Below, one piece after another: positions 36,001 to 43,350 of a stretch of DNA of 64,000 nt. Source of the DNA: Flavobacterium notoginsengisoli. GTDB taxonomy: Bacteria > Bacteroidota > Bacteroidia > Flavobacteriales > Flavobacteriaceae. The notes beneath the pieces are model-generated. The model had not been told where the DNA came from and ran no database searches. It saw only the letters and a program-made list of their open reading frames with translations. Position 1 is the first letter of the stretch. Every line of letters starts with the position of its first letter. The stretch covers positions 124,001 through 188,000 of the forward strand of contig NZ_JACHLB010000004.1 of assembly GCF_014207905.1 (NCBI RefSeq), given 5' to 3'. The position numbers and the translations under genes are program-made.

Positions 36001-36279
36001 ATGGATGAAATTCAAGTAACAAAAGTGGGAACATTCCAGATTTCATTCAGTGTAGCAAATGTTGGAAACTTAATCAATAAAGATTGGGGAAGAAGTTATT
36101 TCGTTCCAAACACGTACAATTCTACAGCAAATATTGGTTTAACAAAATCAGGAAACCTTGGCGGAGTTGCCACAGGAGACCCAACTTATACTTTCCAAAA
36201 ACCTACTTCAACGCCTTATACTGTAGATCAGTTAGCGTCTAGATTTCAGGGACAATTTGGAGTTAGATACTCGTTCTAA
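33064..36279 (+). CDS. Oar-like TonB-dependent receptor
   Basis: 1071 aa. Signal peptide (about 1-21), an N-terminal carboxypeptidase-regulatory-like beta-sandwich (about 22-110), a plug with 'VNGLPLINRGIQDVTKLVPQ' and a Gly/Ser-rich loop, then a large barrel ending in '...GVRYSF'. This is the Oar group, linked in other bacteria to outer-membrane handling of proteins or peptides. The 297-bp upstream region holds a weak -7-like TTTATTTG (33032-33039) and no other gene. It may be a target of the OmpR/HK pair. A terminator follows. Confidence 0.9.
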   Translation: MTKLKLLFTALMLLTAGSIFAQITTSSLSAKVNDGTTAVIDAEVTLTHLPTNAVYRTTTDKQGRFSFENLNAGGPYELEIKSKDTKDYSNAQIHLALGDNDLPTIVVGKADNNVLEEVVITSSKPSSKNNGTNINEKQVNGLPLINRGIQDVTKLVPQSSNNSFAGTNFRYNNVTIDGSINNDAIGFSPSLGGQSGTSGMPGSSTRSNSISLDAIQDIQVYIAPYDIKLGNFLGGSVNAVTRSGTNNVSGSIYSYGRSAALTGPNNAGDGSKMPKAFGDYQIGFRLGLPIVKDKLFFFTNMEYAERTDPIFYNAGQTDANGKLTSLVDNATAEQISNFVKTNYGFDPGTYGSYNNFAKSQKFFNKLDWKINDKHSISLRNNTVVSQATNLERDAANFRFSGMDFTQKNQSISTVLELKSHFNSQWSNSFIASYSAIKDYRDPKSNNIMFPQTEIGYNGGTIFLGNDREATVFNMKQNTAEITDNLTYKTGNHTLLFGTHNEFYDINYGFVNALNGRVSYKSLADFYNKLPTRVRGTYPFDGSTRDEIFDNPYAKFKVNLYSVYAQDEIRVGSKLKVTPGVRVDYTDIPNKPKLSPQVQNSPADPNYGTTYTYTPLSQIKNNFFSTALVSPRIGFTYNVDEDKTFVIRGGSGVFTGRIPFAWLGYAYYNDGVGYGSYDKNNLTAAQVAAAGDPLATGGLNGYHDATPKVQADLVDNKFKMPAVLRNSLAFDKTIDGYKFTIEGIYTKVIRDLEFQQVNKTDNPTYFSYDTKHEMPIYAANINSAFSNAYLLSNTDKGYRYSITEMISKTYDFGFNFMVAYTYGDSRDITNGIRNSMESNFQMNQSLTPNNPQLATSNFNIKHRIVSNVGYGLKLASNNTLSANVYFNAQSGNPFSWGFVNSTIAGTGQAAGLAYIFKDAAEAAKYIGVNSAGVPSATAAQQVADYEAFINGNDYLKSRRGTFTQRNGDTTPWNIQADLKLMDEIQVTKVGTFQISFSVANVGNLINKDWGRSYFVPNTYNSTANIGLTKSGNLGGVATGDPTYTFQKPTSTPYTVDQLASRFQGQFGVRYSF

Positions 36280-36308
36280 AAAAGTTTGTGTTTATTTTTT
36301 TTTCACTA

Positions 36309-36345
36309 TCTCCCAGTTTCAATGCTTAGAAACTGGGAGATTTTT
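36309..36345 (+). terminator. Intrinsic terminator after the TonB receptor
   Basis: Stem tctcccagttt / aaactgggaga with a 10-nt loop followed by TTTTT. Confidence 0.9.
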
Positions 36346-36415
36346 ATTTATAGTGAGATGTGAATTTGATAAGAAAACAAAATTCAGATATAACATTTTA
36401 GATTTCAGCTATTTG

Positions 36416-36423
36416 TAAATTTG
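36416..36423 (+). promoter_or_regulatory. Candidate -7 element TAAATTTG
   Basis: Exact TAnnTTTG match 22 nt before the ATG of the 66-aa gene. No good -33 TTG at the usual distance. Confidence 0.45.
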
Positions 36424-36445
36424 AAAAACCTTAAAAACTAACGCC

Positions 36446-36646
36446 ATGAAAAATCTACAAGTAAACAGAAACGATAGCAAAGTGGTTTGCAACAACCGTC
36501 TTAGCGTTTGTGCAGGAGATAATAACGAACTAATTTTTCGTAAAACTTATGTAGGAGATTGGGGAGATTGGGATGAAAAACCTGATACTACTTTCAAAGA
36601 TCAGAATTGTATCGATCGAAATACAACTTTAACATCAGCTGTATAA
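36446..36646 (+). CDS. Small orphan protein, 66 aa, unknown function
   Basis: 66 aa with three cysteines (residues about 15, 22 and 53), an acidic aromatic stretch ('YVGDWGDWDEKPD') and a Thr/Ser-rich tail. No signal peptide or membrane segment. It has its own -7 element, lies between a terminator and a downstream hairpin, and has ordinary codon use, so it is probably real. The size and composition could fit a modified-peptide precursor, but no modifying enzyme is nearby and that idea is unsupported. Confidence 0.5.
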   Translation: MKNLQVNRNDSKVVCNNRLSVCAGDNNELIFRKTYVGDWGDWDEKPDTTFKDQNCIDRNTTLTSAV

Positions 36647-36661
36647 AATTATAATTTTTAA

Positions 36662-36707
36662 AAGCGGTTCTGTGTAATATTAGTGGGGATATTACACTAG
36701 AACGCTT
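36662..36707. terminator. Long imperfect hairpin between convergent small genes
   Basis: Arms agcggttct-gtgtaatat and atattacac-tagaa-cgct flank a short loop. The right arm overlaps the last codons of the minus-strand gene, so structure and coding share the same bases. Confidence 0.55.
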
Positions 36708-36934
36708 ATTGTATTACTCAAGTTTTCCTTTACAATAAAATCGAGGATAAACTCTTTTACTTCATTTTTTGCTTCGGTTTCGAAAGAGTTGATATGAAAT
36801 TCTTCGTCCTTATCACTAATATGTATAATCTCTGTATACCCTTTAGTAATTAAACTTCCTTTCAACTTAATTAAATTAAATTGCTGTTTGCCATCTAATT
36901 CTTTTCGAACCTGTAGTTTTATAGCTCTTCCCAT
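36692..36934 (-). CDS. Small conserved-looking protein, 80 aa
   Basis: 80 aa from the ATG at 36934; the longer reading starts on a TTG two codons earlier. It alternates charged and hydrophobic residues (predicted mixed alpha/beta) with no cysteine and no leader. I do not recognise it. It faces the 66-aa gene tail to tail, with their transcripts ending in one shared hairpin. Confidence 0.55.
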   Translation of the reverse strand: MGRAIKLQVRKELDGKQQFNLIKLKGSLITKGYTEIIHISDKDEEFHINSFETEAKNEVKEFILDFIVKENLSNTISVLV

Positions 36935-37104
36935 ATGCAAATTCTTTTAATTAATTAACTATCATTTAATTATAAATTTAAAACAATAAATCAATCAAAA
37001 CTTTTTTTTAACACAGGTCACAACCTATTATTTATCAACACCTTATAAACATTTTATTATACTCAAAAAGAACAAAAAATGCTTTAAAATAAGGGCTTCA
37101 CAAA

Positions 37105-38124
37105 TTACTTTCCAACAAACTGTTTGTCACTCAATGTTTTCATAAAGGCAATCAGATTCATTTTTTCCTGCTCCGAAAGCGGAATTCTCTTACCATTATT
37201 CTTAAAAATCGGATCTAGATTCTCTGCATCTAAAACACCATTATCAAAATAATCCAAAACAGATTTTAAATCAGAAAACTGTCCAAAACTACCGTATGGA
37301 GCTGTGTATTCGATATTTCGTAAAGTTGGAACACGAAAACTCATAAAATCAGTAGCAATTCCGGTAACTCTTCCTCGTCCCGCCTCATTTGTATTAGTGT
37401 TTTGAGGAAAACCTATATTTCTAAAACTCTGGTCGGTAAACAATTCACTCGAATGGCAACTGGCGCATTTCTGCTGAAACGTTTTATAGCCATCTAATTC
37501 ACTTTCTGTAAAAGTCTCACCTTCATTTCGTTTTACTTTATCATATTTACTATTTGAAGAAATCAAAGTGTATTCAAATTGTGCAATGCTTTTGTAGATT
37601 CTTTCTGGTGTAATATCCTCATCTCCAAACGTTTTTCTAAACAAAACTTTATAATCACCATCGTCTTTTATTTTTCCAATAACTTCCAAAATAGAAGAAT
37701 CCATTTCTTCGTGAGTTATAATAGGAACAAGCGGCTGTGTTTCCAATTGTAGTTTGCTTCCATCCCAATTGTAAAATTTTAAAAACATCAAATTCTGAAG
37801 TGATGGCGCATTGCGAAGTCCAACTCTCCCTTCAATCCCAATCGCCTGCGGATTATGATCAGCAAAAGCATTTGCCTGAATATGACAACTTGCACAAGAA
37901 ATCGTATTATCTGCACTGAATCTTTTATCTGAAAAAAGCCTTTCGCCCAGTTCTACGCCATATTTTGTTGGTTTATTTAAACTCACAAAACTATTTACTT
38001 CTGGAAAATCAGACGGAATATTTAAAGCTATTTCAGGATTATCAATAGCAATCATATCCGTTTCCTCATTGCTGCAAGACGTTAATACTGATAGAATTGA
38101 TATAAAAACAATTATTCTTTTCAT
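37105..38124 (-). CDS. Dihaem cytochrome-c peroxidase, MauG/MbnH-like lipoprotein
   Basis: 339 aa. Lipobox at Cys17 ('VLTSC'), then two c-type haem sites, CASCH at 77-81 and 220-224, in the bacterial cytochrome-c peroxidase/MauG fold. The gene lies directly downstream of an MbnP-like gene. In characterised MbnP/MbnH pairs, the MauG-like MbnH oxidises a tryptophan of MbnP to kynurenine, creating a copper site, so this enzyme is probably the modifier of its neighbour. An H2O2-scavenging peroxidase is the alternative. Confidence 0.88.
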   Translation of the reverse strand: MKRIIVFISILSVLTSCSNEETDMIAIDNPEIALNIPSDFPEVNSFVSLNKPTKYGVELGERLFSDKRFSADNTISCASCHIQANAFADHNPQAIGIEGRVGLRNAPSLQNLMFLKFYNWDGSKLQLETQPLVPIITHEEMDSSILEVIGKIKDDGDYKVLFRKTFGDEDITPERIYKSIAQFEYTLISSNSKYDKVKRNEGETFTESELDGYKTFQQKCASCHSSELFTDQSFRNIGFPQNTNTNEAGRGRVTGIATDFMSFRVPTLRNIEYTAPYGSFGQFSDLKSVLDYFDNGVLDAENLDPIFKNNGKRIPLSEQEKMNLIAFMKTLSDKQFVGK

Positions 38125-38140
38125 TTTAAATGAATTTTAA

Positions 38141-38173
38141 AGAGCCGTCTAACTTTTATTTTCAGACGGCTCT
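38141..38173 (-). terminator. Hairpin between the MbnP-like and peroxidase genes
   Basis: Perfect 10-bp stem agagccgtct / agacggctct with a 13-nt loop and a short T-rich tail on the minus strand. It may attenuate or process the shared transcript. Confidence 0.6.
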
Positions 38174-38184
38174 GAAAGATATTT

Positions 38185-39051
38185 TTAGTTTTCTACGCTA
38201 GTCACAGAAAACATTCCGCTAATATCGCTTGAACCATTTCCGCCCAAATTGTCCACAAATTTTACCATTTGTGCTGCAGTATGAACATTTGGAGTGGCAT
38301 TATCATTCATTCCTGTTCCTGTAGACAAAGTAATGGTGTTGATTTTCCCACTTAAAAGTTTATCAAAATCAGCTTTAATTTTGATTTTTGGCGCTTTACT
38401 TCCAACAATTGCGTTTGTAGTCAAATTTAAAGTTATATCTCTATAAGCATTTACACCTTGCGTGTAGTTTGGAGCTGTACCTTCAACAGTACTTCCGGTG
38501 TGAATTGACATTGCTTTATTATCAGTATCATAAAAGCCTTCTACTTTTGTAAAACGGTAACCACTTCCCCATTCCCACATCATTTGCGTATCGTTTGCAC
38601 CTGCAGCTGCGTAGAAATTTGGAAATCTTACTTGATCTAAAGTGTTTTGTTCTGGTTTAATTCCCAAACCAAATTTAATCTGTTTGTAAGTTGCCGACGG
38701 AATATTACTTAAAACATAACTCAAAGAAGCTACTTTTGATTGATCGATAACAGTTGCGCCTTTATCCAAATCATTAACATTATAAGGAACTTCAGTCCCG
38801 TTATCTTTTATTAGACGAATATTACTGATTACATATTTCAACTCTGAAAAATGATGAATTTGTCCCGCAGCCGAAGTATTTGTAGTCGCTGAGGTTGCTG
38901 TTGCATTTCCTAAAACAATGGTATTGCTCTTAAATGTATTTGTAAATTCAAGCGTTACATTGTTTGCAACTGGATTATCATCGTCACTTGAACAAGATAC
39001 GAATGCTAAAACGGCAACTGACAATAAAAGGTATTTTTTTAAATTTTGCAT
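38185..39051 (-). CDS. MbnP-like copper-binding lipoprotein
   Basis: 288 aa. Lipobox at Cys20 followed by Asp-rich residues. The mature domain has the features I associate with the MbnP family: a start 'VTLEFTNTF', 'HHFSELKYVISNIRL' (His66/67) and the block 'MMWEWGSGYRF' with Met157/158 and Trp159/161. A Trp in such proteins is converted to kynurenine by the partner MauG-like enzyme and helps bind copper. The peroxidase gene is next in the operon. Family call by eye; which Trp would be modified is not known. Confidence 0.8.
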   Translation of the reverse strand: MQNLKKYLLLSVAVLAFVSCSSDDDNPVANNVTLEFTNTFKSNTIVLGNATATSATTNTSAAGQIHHFSELKYVISNIRLIKDNGTEVPYNVNDLDKGATVIDQSKVASLSYVLSNIPSATYKQIKFGLGIKPEQNTLDQVRFPNFYAAAGANDTQMMWEWGSGYRFTKVEGFYDTDNKAMSIHTGSTVEGTAPNYTQGVNAYRDITLNLTTNAIVGSKAPKIKIKADFDKLLSGKINTITLSTGTGMNDNATPNVHTAAQMVKFVDNLGGNGSSDISGMFSVTSVEN

Positions 39052-39087
39052 TTTGTGATATTTAAATTTTTGTATTCTATTTTATTA

Positions 39088-39256
39088 ATTGAGATTGTGT
39101 ATAGTATTTTTAGCACATAGAAACATAGCTTTGAAAGCTTAAAAAAGGCATTTCACTTGTATTAACAAACATAGCTATGTGTTAGAAACTAGTTTTTTTT
39201 AAAATCTTTATTAATATTTCAAATAAATCTATGTTTCTATGTGTTAAAAATATTTC
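39088..39256. repeat. Dispersed palindromic element, copy B (inverted orientation)
   Basis: Core 39110-39250: GCACATAGAAACATAG on one side and CTATGTTTCTATGTGTTAAAAA on the other. The shared internal blocks (CTATGTGTTAGAAACTAGTTT and AAAGGCATTTCACTTG) lie on the opposite strand compared with copy A. It separates the MbnP-like gene from the upstream copper genes. Confidence 0.78.
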
Positions 39257-39634
39257 TCAGCACTTAGTAAAAAATAAAATAGGTGGCGGTACAAAAATTT
39301 CTAAATAAGGTTCAAAATGGTCAAATTCTTTATAAATCAATACTTTATTATTTATCTTTTTTAGAATGCAAATTGGAAATTCAAAATTCTGACTTGGGAG
39401 AATATCAATCTTTTTAAAAATACTATTCAATTCCAAATCGTTCTTTTCAGATTTTTCTAATTCTTTCTTTAAATGACATTTTCCGTGACATTGTAATTGA
39501 GGTTTGGCTTTATTCTCGCAAAATTCTTTTTCGATTTCCTGCTGATTCAGTTTAAAGTGCACAACAATAAGCGCCTGTTGGAAAGAAACCAACAAGAACA
39601 AAATTGTCATTGTGATACTAAAAACTTTTTTCAT
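39257..39634 (-). CDS. Small membrane-anchored protein with CxGxCxLxK motif
   Basis: 125 aa. N-terminal hydrophobic segment (about 5-25), then 'HFKLNQQEIEKEFCENK' and 'QCHGKCHLKKELEK', and a C-terminal half ending in 'PPPILFFTKC'. The same plan occurs in the 42807-43184 product. The Cys/His cluster beside copper genes suggests metal handling, but no characterised homologue is known to me. Starts 2 bp downstream of the copper receptor gene's stop, so it is cotranscribed. Confidence 0.72.
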   Translation of the reverse strand: MKKVFSITMTILFLLVSFQQALIVVHFKLNQQEIEKEFCENKAKPQLQCHGKCHLKKELEKSEKNDLELNSIFKKIDILPSQNFEFPICILKKINNKVLIYKEFDHFEPYLEIFVPPPILFFTKC

Positions 39635-39635
39635 T

Positions 39636-41615
39636 TTATAAAGTGAATTTTAAAGAAGTAAAAATGTTACGCCCCATTCTCGGAATATTTCCCCAATCGG
39701 CGTAAGTGCTATAATATTCATTTAATAAATTCTCTGCACCAACTTGAACTTTCGTTTGTACTTTATTGATTTTGAAAGTATAATCAGCAGAAAGATTCCA
39801 AATGGTATATGCAGCCGTTTGATCTTCCCCATATTCCGGACTATAATTAATTTGTTCAAAATCGCCATTTACAGAAGTCTGGATTCCAAAATTTTTATGC
39901 ATAAAATGAAGTGAAGTTTGATAACTTAAGGGACGAATAAAAGGTAGATTTCCGCCTACATTATCCATTCCGCGTGCATACATTAAAGTTCCTTTCCAAT
40001 GCAAATGTTCTAAAATATCGTAACCAGCATTTACAGAAAGATTTAAAAGCGTTGCATAATCTAATGACGTATAACCTTTTACACCAACCGATTGATAATT
40101 CATCGGACTTCCCATGCTCAAGATTCTACCTATTATATAATTCTGAATGTAGAAATAGTTTATTTTTCCTTGAAAGCTGAATCTTTCACTTTTAAAACCT
40201 GCGCTTGCATTTCCTTCATACGAAATTTCATTTTTCAAATTTGGATCTCCAATGTAATCGTAACGATCAAAACTGTTGTAAATATAATAGCCGTAACCTT
40301 CAGAAACGGAAGGCGCTCTATGTCCGTAACCAGCTCCGACAGAAAAATCAAATTGGTCAATATTTAGCTGATAACCCGCGTGAAGATTAGGCAAAAATCT
40401 CGTTTTCTCCTGAGGTGCTCCAGGATGAAAAATCCAATTGAATTCGACATATTTTGAATAATTGTAATTCACGCCCAAAGAACCGCCCAAACTCACTTGA
40501 CTCTTCTCCGAAATATCCCAAATATTATTCATCGAAATTCCTGCGTAACGTGTCGTTACCCATGGCCAACTGTAAGCAAACATGGTTCTTTTGCTTCGGT
40601 CTTGCGGATACATTCGCATTTCTGCAATAGAAAGATTATCATAAGCATTTAACTGAATTTCAGAAGAATATTTATTTCTTTTCAAATTTGCTTTGGAAAC
40701 CAAACCATAAGTCGTACTCCAGCCCGGCATATCCATATGAACCAGATTTTCAGGACGAGTTGTGTCATCCATATAATGTTCGATGGCATTAAAATAGATT
40801 TTCGTATCTACTACTTTTACCAAGCCATCTTCAAATAATTGCTTATAAGCTGCTGAAGTTATCAAAGCTCTAGAAAGCGACAAATCCATTGGCAGCGCAG
40901 GAAATCCTACGTCTTTTGCCATATCAAAAATCGCATCTACTCTAACCGCAGATAATTCGCTTGTTTTATAAGCCAAACCTATCGAAGTATTAAACTTTTT
41001 ATATTGCGAATGTTTTACTTCATCATCATTTCCATCATAATAATTGTCTGCTTTTCGGTAAGAAATACTTCCGTCGGCAACAAATTTATTACTGGAATAC
41101 GAAACATTTCCAAGATTGAAAAATTGTTTATTATTGAATTCAAATCCGCTTTGGTAAGCCCCATTCCATTTCTTTTGAGCGCTAAACGGAGTACTTTTTC
41201 GCTTTAAATCAATACTTCCTGCAACAGTAGCGCCATGAAGACTTCCCTCCTGTCCAGATTTTATGTCAATTGTCGAAAGATTATTGCTTTCTACATAAGA
41301 AGTAATCGGATCCATTTTATCGGTACAAGCTCCAAAAACGTGCATTCCATCAATTGTAACTGTAGAACGTTCTGTGCTCATGTTGTTTAGCAAAGGTTCC
41401 CAAGCGTAAGCACCTCTTTTAATGAAACTGATATTATCCGAAGAAGATAAAAATTCATCAACAGAAACAGCCATTTTCATTTCTGTTTCAATCTTCTTTT
41501 TAGTTGCATTTTTTACTGTTACTTCTTCTAAGTTTTTAATGCTGTCGTGATGTGCGTGCGAATTTTGAGCCGTTACAGACATTCCCAAAAAAAGCAGCAT
41601 AATAATATATTTCAT
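39636..41615 (-). CDS. TonB-dependent copper receptor, OprC/NosA-like
   Basis: 659 aa from the ATG at 41615. A start at 41690 would run into the upstream gene and delay the signal peptide, so it is rejected. The signal peptide ends 'VTAQ', followed by a His cluster ('NSHAHHD'). The plug contains 'FGACTDKMDPITSYVE', a CxxxM pair (Cys97, Met101) like the copper ligands of OprC, and a barrel loop contains 'EHYMDD' (His280-x-Met282), matching OprC's HxM. Predicted to import copper across the outer membrane. It overlaps no gene but starts 4 bp after the lipoprotein gene's stop. Confidence 0.87.
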   Translation of the reverse strand: MKYIIMLLFLGMSVTAQNSHAHHDSIKNLEEVTVKNATKKKIETEMKMAVSVDEFLSSSDNISFIKRGAYAWEPLLNNMSTERSTVTIDGMHVFGACTDKMDPITSYVESNNLSTIDIKSGQEGSLHGATVAGSIDLKRKSTPFSAQKKWNGAYQSGFEFNNKQFFNLGNVSYSSNKFVADGSISYRKADNYYDGNDDEVKHSQYKKFNTSIGLAYKTSELSAVRVDAIFDMAKDVGFPALPMDLSLSRALITSAAYKQLFEDGLVKVVDTKIYFNAIEHYMDDTTRPENLVHMDMPGWSTTYGLVSKANLKRNKYSSEIQLNAYDNLSIAEMRMYPQDRSKRTMFAYSWPWVTTRYAGISMNNIWDISEKSQVSLGGSLGVNYNYSKYVEFNWIFHPGAPQEKTRFLPNLHAGYQLNIDQFDFSVGAGYGHRAPSVSEGYGYYIYNSFDRYDYIGDPNLKNEISYEGNASAGFKSERFSFQGKINYFYIQNYIIGRILSMGSPMNYQSVGVKGYTSLDYATLLNLSVNAGYDILEHLHWKGTLMYARGMDNVGGNLPFIRPLSYQTSLHFMHKNFGIQTSVNGDFEQINYSPEYGEDQTAAYTIWNLSADYTFKINKVQTKVQVGAENLLNEYYSTYADWGNIPRMGRNIFTSLKFTL

Positions 41616-41619
41616 GTTC

Positions 41620-42543
41620 TTAGAATAAAGTATCAATATAAAGTTCACTTTTAACTCCTTCGACTCCAGGCGTAAAATCGGTTGGTACAACGGTTCCTTT
41701 CAAAATCAGTCCGTTTTGGTTCATCATAATTAAATTCAGCGTCCAATTTCCTGTCATGGTGTAATTGACAACGCCGTGATATAAACCATCATTTTCTTGC
41801 ACCAAATCTTTGTTGTTTGGAGAAGAATGATTTCCCATAGAAGGCTCAGGCATTCTTGGATCTAATTTTAAAGTAAAACCTGTTACCTCCGAATAAGAAA
41901 ATTGAGTAGGATCAGGAAAAGTTCCCGCAGAAGTTGTTGGTTTGTTGTATTTGTAAATGCCCGCAACAATCTTATTCTCTGATACTGTTGGTTTTTGAGG
42001 AGAAATCAAAGCGATAAAATACTGCTCGCCGTCATTTCCTGTAAAAGCAGTCATATTTAGATTTTTATTACTTTGTTTCGCAACCGTAATATCTTTATTG
42101 ATTTCATATTTCTGATTATCAGCGGTAAAACTCAAATACAATTTCCAGCTTGCGGTTGTTGTGCTTTCTCCTGTAAAAACCGAATATCCACCATAATATT
42201 TGTTTGTTGCATCGTATGCAACATTATAGTCATGCGGACAGGAACTTTTACTTCCGTCTGCATTTGTGATTATGGGTAGAAAAGTAATTTCAGAAGTATT
42301 GATACTCTGATTCGTTTGAGTATTTACAACTTTCAGATGAAGTTCATTGTAACCTTTATAAAATGTTCCGTTTAGAGCATCAATAGTAATTTTGTAATTA
42401 CCGCTAGTAAACGAAACTGCTTCTTTAAATTCGTAAGATTCTGGAACTTGAGAGCCCGTTTCTGCTTCGTAATCTGTTTTGTCAATGGTACAAGAAGTAA
42501 TCGCAAGAAACATTGCAATTACTAAAAAATTAAAAGATTTCAT
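41620..42543 (-). CDS. Lipoprotein with YtkA/CopC-like C-terminal domain
   Basis: 307 aa. Lipobox at about Cys18 ('AITSC'). Two beta-sandwich-like repeats are suggested. The second carries 'DPRMPEPSMGNHSSPN', a Met/His-rich loop, followed by 'GLYHGVVNYTMTGNWTLNL', which together resemble the YtkA/FixH and CopC-type metal-binding domains. First gene of the copper operon. Probably a cell-surface or periplasmic copper carrier; the N-terminal half is not recognised. Confidence 0.75.
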   Translation of the reverse strand: MKSFNFLVIAMFLAITSCTIDKTDYEAETGSQVPESYEFKEAVSFTSGNYKITIDALNGTFYKGYNELHLKVVNTQTNQSINTSEITFLPIITNADGSKSSCPHDYNVAYDATNKYYGGYSVFTGESTTTASWKLYLSFTADNQKYEINKDITVAKQSNKNLNMTAFTGNDGEQYFIALISPQKPTVSENKIVAGIYKYNKPTTSAGTFPDPTQFSYSEVTGFTLKLDPRMPEPSMGNHSSPNNKDLVQENDGLYHGVVNYTMTGNWTLNLIMMNQNGLILKGTVVPTDFTPGVEGVKSELYIDTLF

Positions 42544-42806
42544 TTTAATGAATGGTTAAAACTGTTTGAATTGTAGCATAATGTCACATAGTTTTGAAAA
42601 TTAAAACAAGACAAATGCCGTGAAATTATAAGAATAAGATCAACAGTTTCAACTGAAAAGAAAAAGTGCAAATAGATTAAATGCCGTTAAATAAACGTCG
42701 CATTTGAATTTTCTAAATAAAAATAATCACACTTAGATTGCATTATTTATCTGTCACTGAAAGACAATGATTTAAATAATTTACAATTTAAAATAGAAAC
42801 TCTGAT

Positions 42807-43184
42807 CTAAACCAGACCGAGCGGAGGATGAAAAGTAAGATTAGAAGCCTTGATAGGTTTCTTTTCGAATAAAATTGAAGAATTTTCTTTTGATTCGAAT
42901 ACAGGAATAACAGTAAAATTTACTTCAGAAGAATTTTGAACATAAACTAGCTCTACTTTTTCTTTTAAGCTGTCGTTCATTTTTCTTTCATTATCAGCGT
43001 ATTTCTTAATGCTTTTTTGAAGTTCGCATCGACCGTTACAAGTATTGAAAACAGATTTACGTTGCACACAAATGTTTCGAGCAATTTCTTTCTGATTGAT
43101 TTTGAAAGAAGCATAAACGAACAAGCTGCCAAAAGATGGCGACAGGATTAAAATGGAAAGTACTATGATTAATAATCTTTTCAA
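42807..43184 (-). CDS. Small membrane-anchored protein with CxGxCxLxK motif (paralogue)
   Basis: 125 aa, the same length as the 39257 product. It shares an N-terminal membrane segment, 'SFKINQKEIARNIC', 'CNGRCELQKSIKK' and a C-terminal 'FHPPLG' block. The first codon is TTG (43182-43184); no in-frame ATG fits before the hydrophobic leader. A -7 element lies about 24 nt upstream. It has its own transcript just upstream of the copper operon. Function not known; a role in metal handling is inferred from location and motif. Confidence 0.68.
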   Translation of the reverse strand: MKRLLIIVLSILILSPSFGSLFVYASFKINQKEIARNICVQRKSVFNTCNGRCELQKSIKKYADNERKMNDSLKEKVELVYVQNSSEVNFTVIPVFESKENSSILFEKKPIKASNLTFHPPLGLV

Positions 43185-43207
43185 CTGCTCGTTTAATAAT
43201 TCGCGAA

Positions 43208-43215
43208 CAAAAGTA
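43208..43215 (-). promoter_or_regulatory. Candidate -7 element for the TTG-started gene
   Basis: The minus strand reads TACTTTTG (TAnnTTTG) 23 nt before the TTG start. The -33 region is AT-rich without a clear TTG. Confidence 0.5.
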
Positions 43216-43288
43216 CATACTATTTTGTATTTATTTTAACGAAATCTGATTTTTTAATTCATAAAATATTTTTCGATATTATAAATTA

Positions 43289-43318
43289 AAAATGCCAAAC
43301 ATTTCTGTCTGGCATTTT
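43289..43318. terminator. Terminator after the GH26-like gene
   Basis: Stem aaaatgcca / tggcatttt with a 12-nt loop, 32 nt past the stop codon of the minus-strand gene. Confidence 0.75.
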
Positions 43319-43350
43319 CTCGTCATGTTTTAATATAGAATGAAATGGGG

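Noticed and set aside
36446..36646. 66-aa gene as a lanthipeptide or graspetide precursor
   Set aside because: No modifying enzyme, protease or exporter lies nearby and no leader/core boundary is visible.
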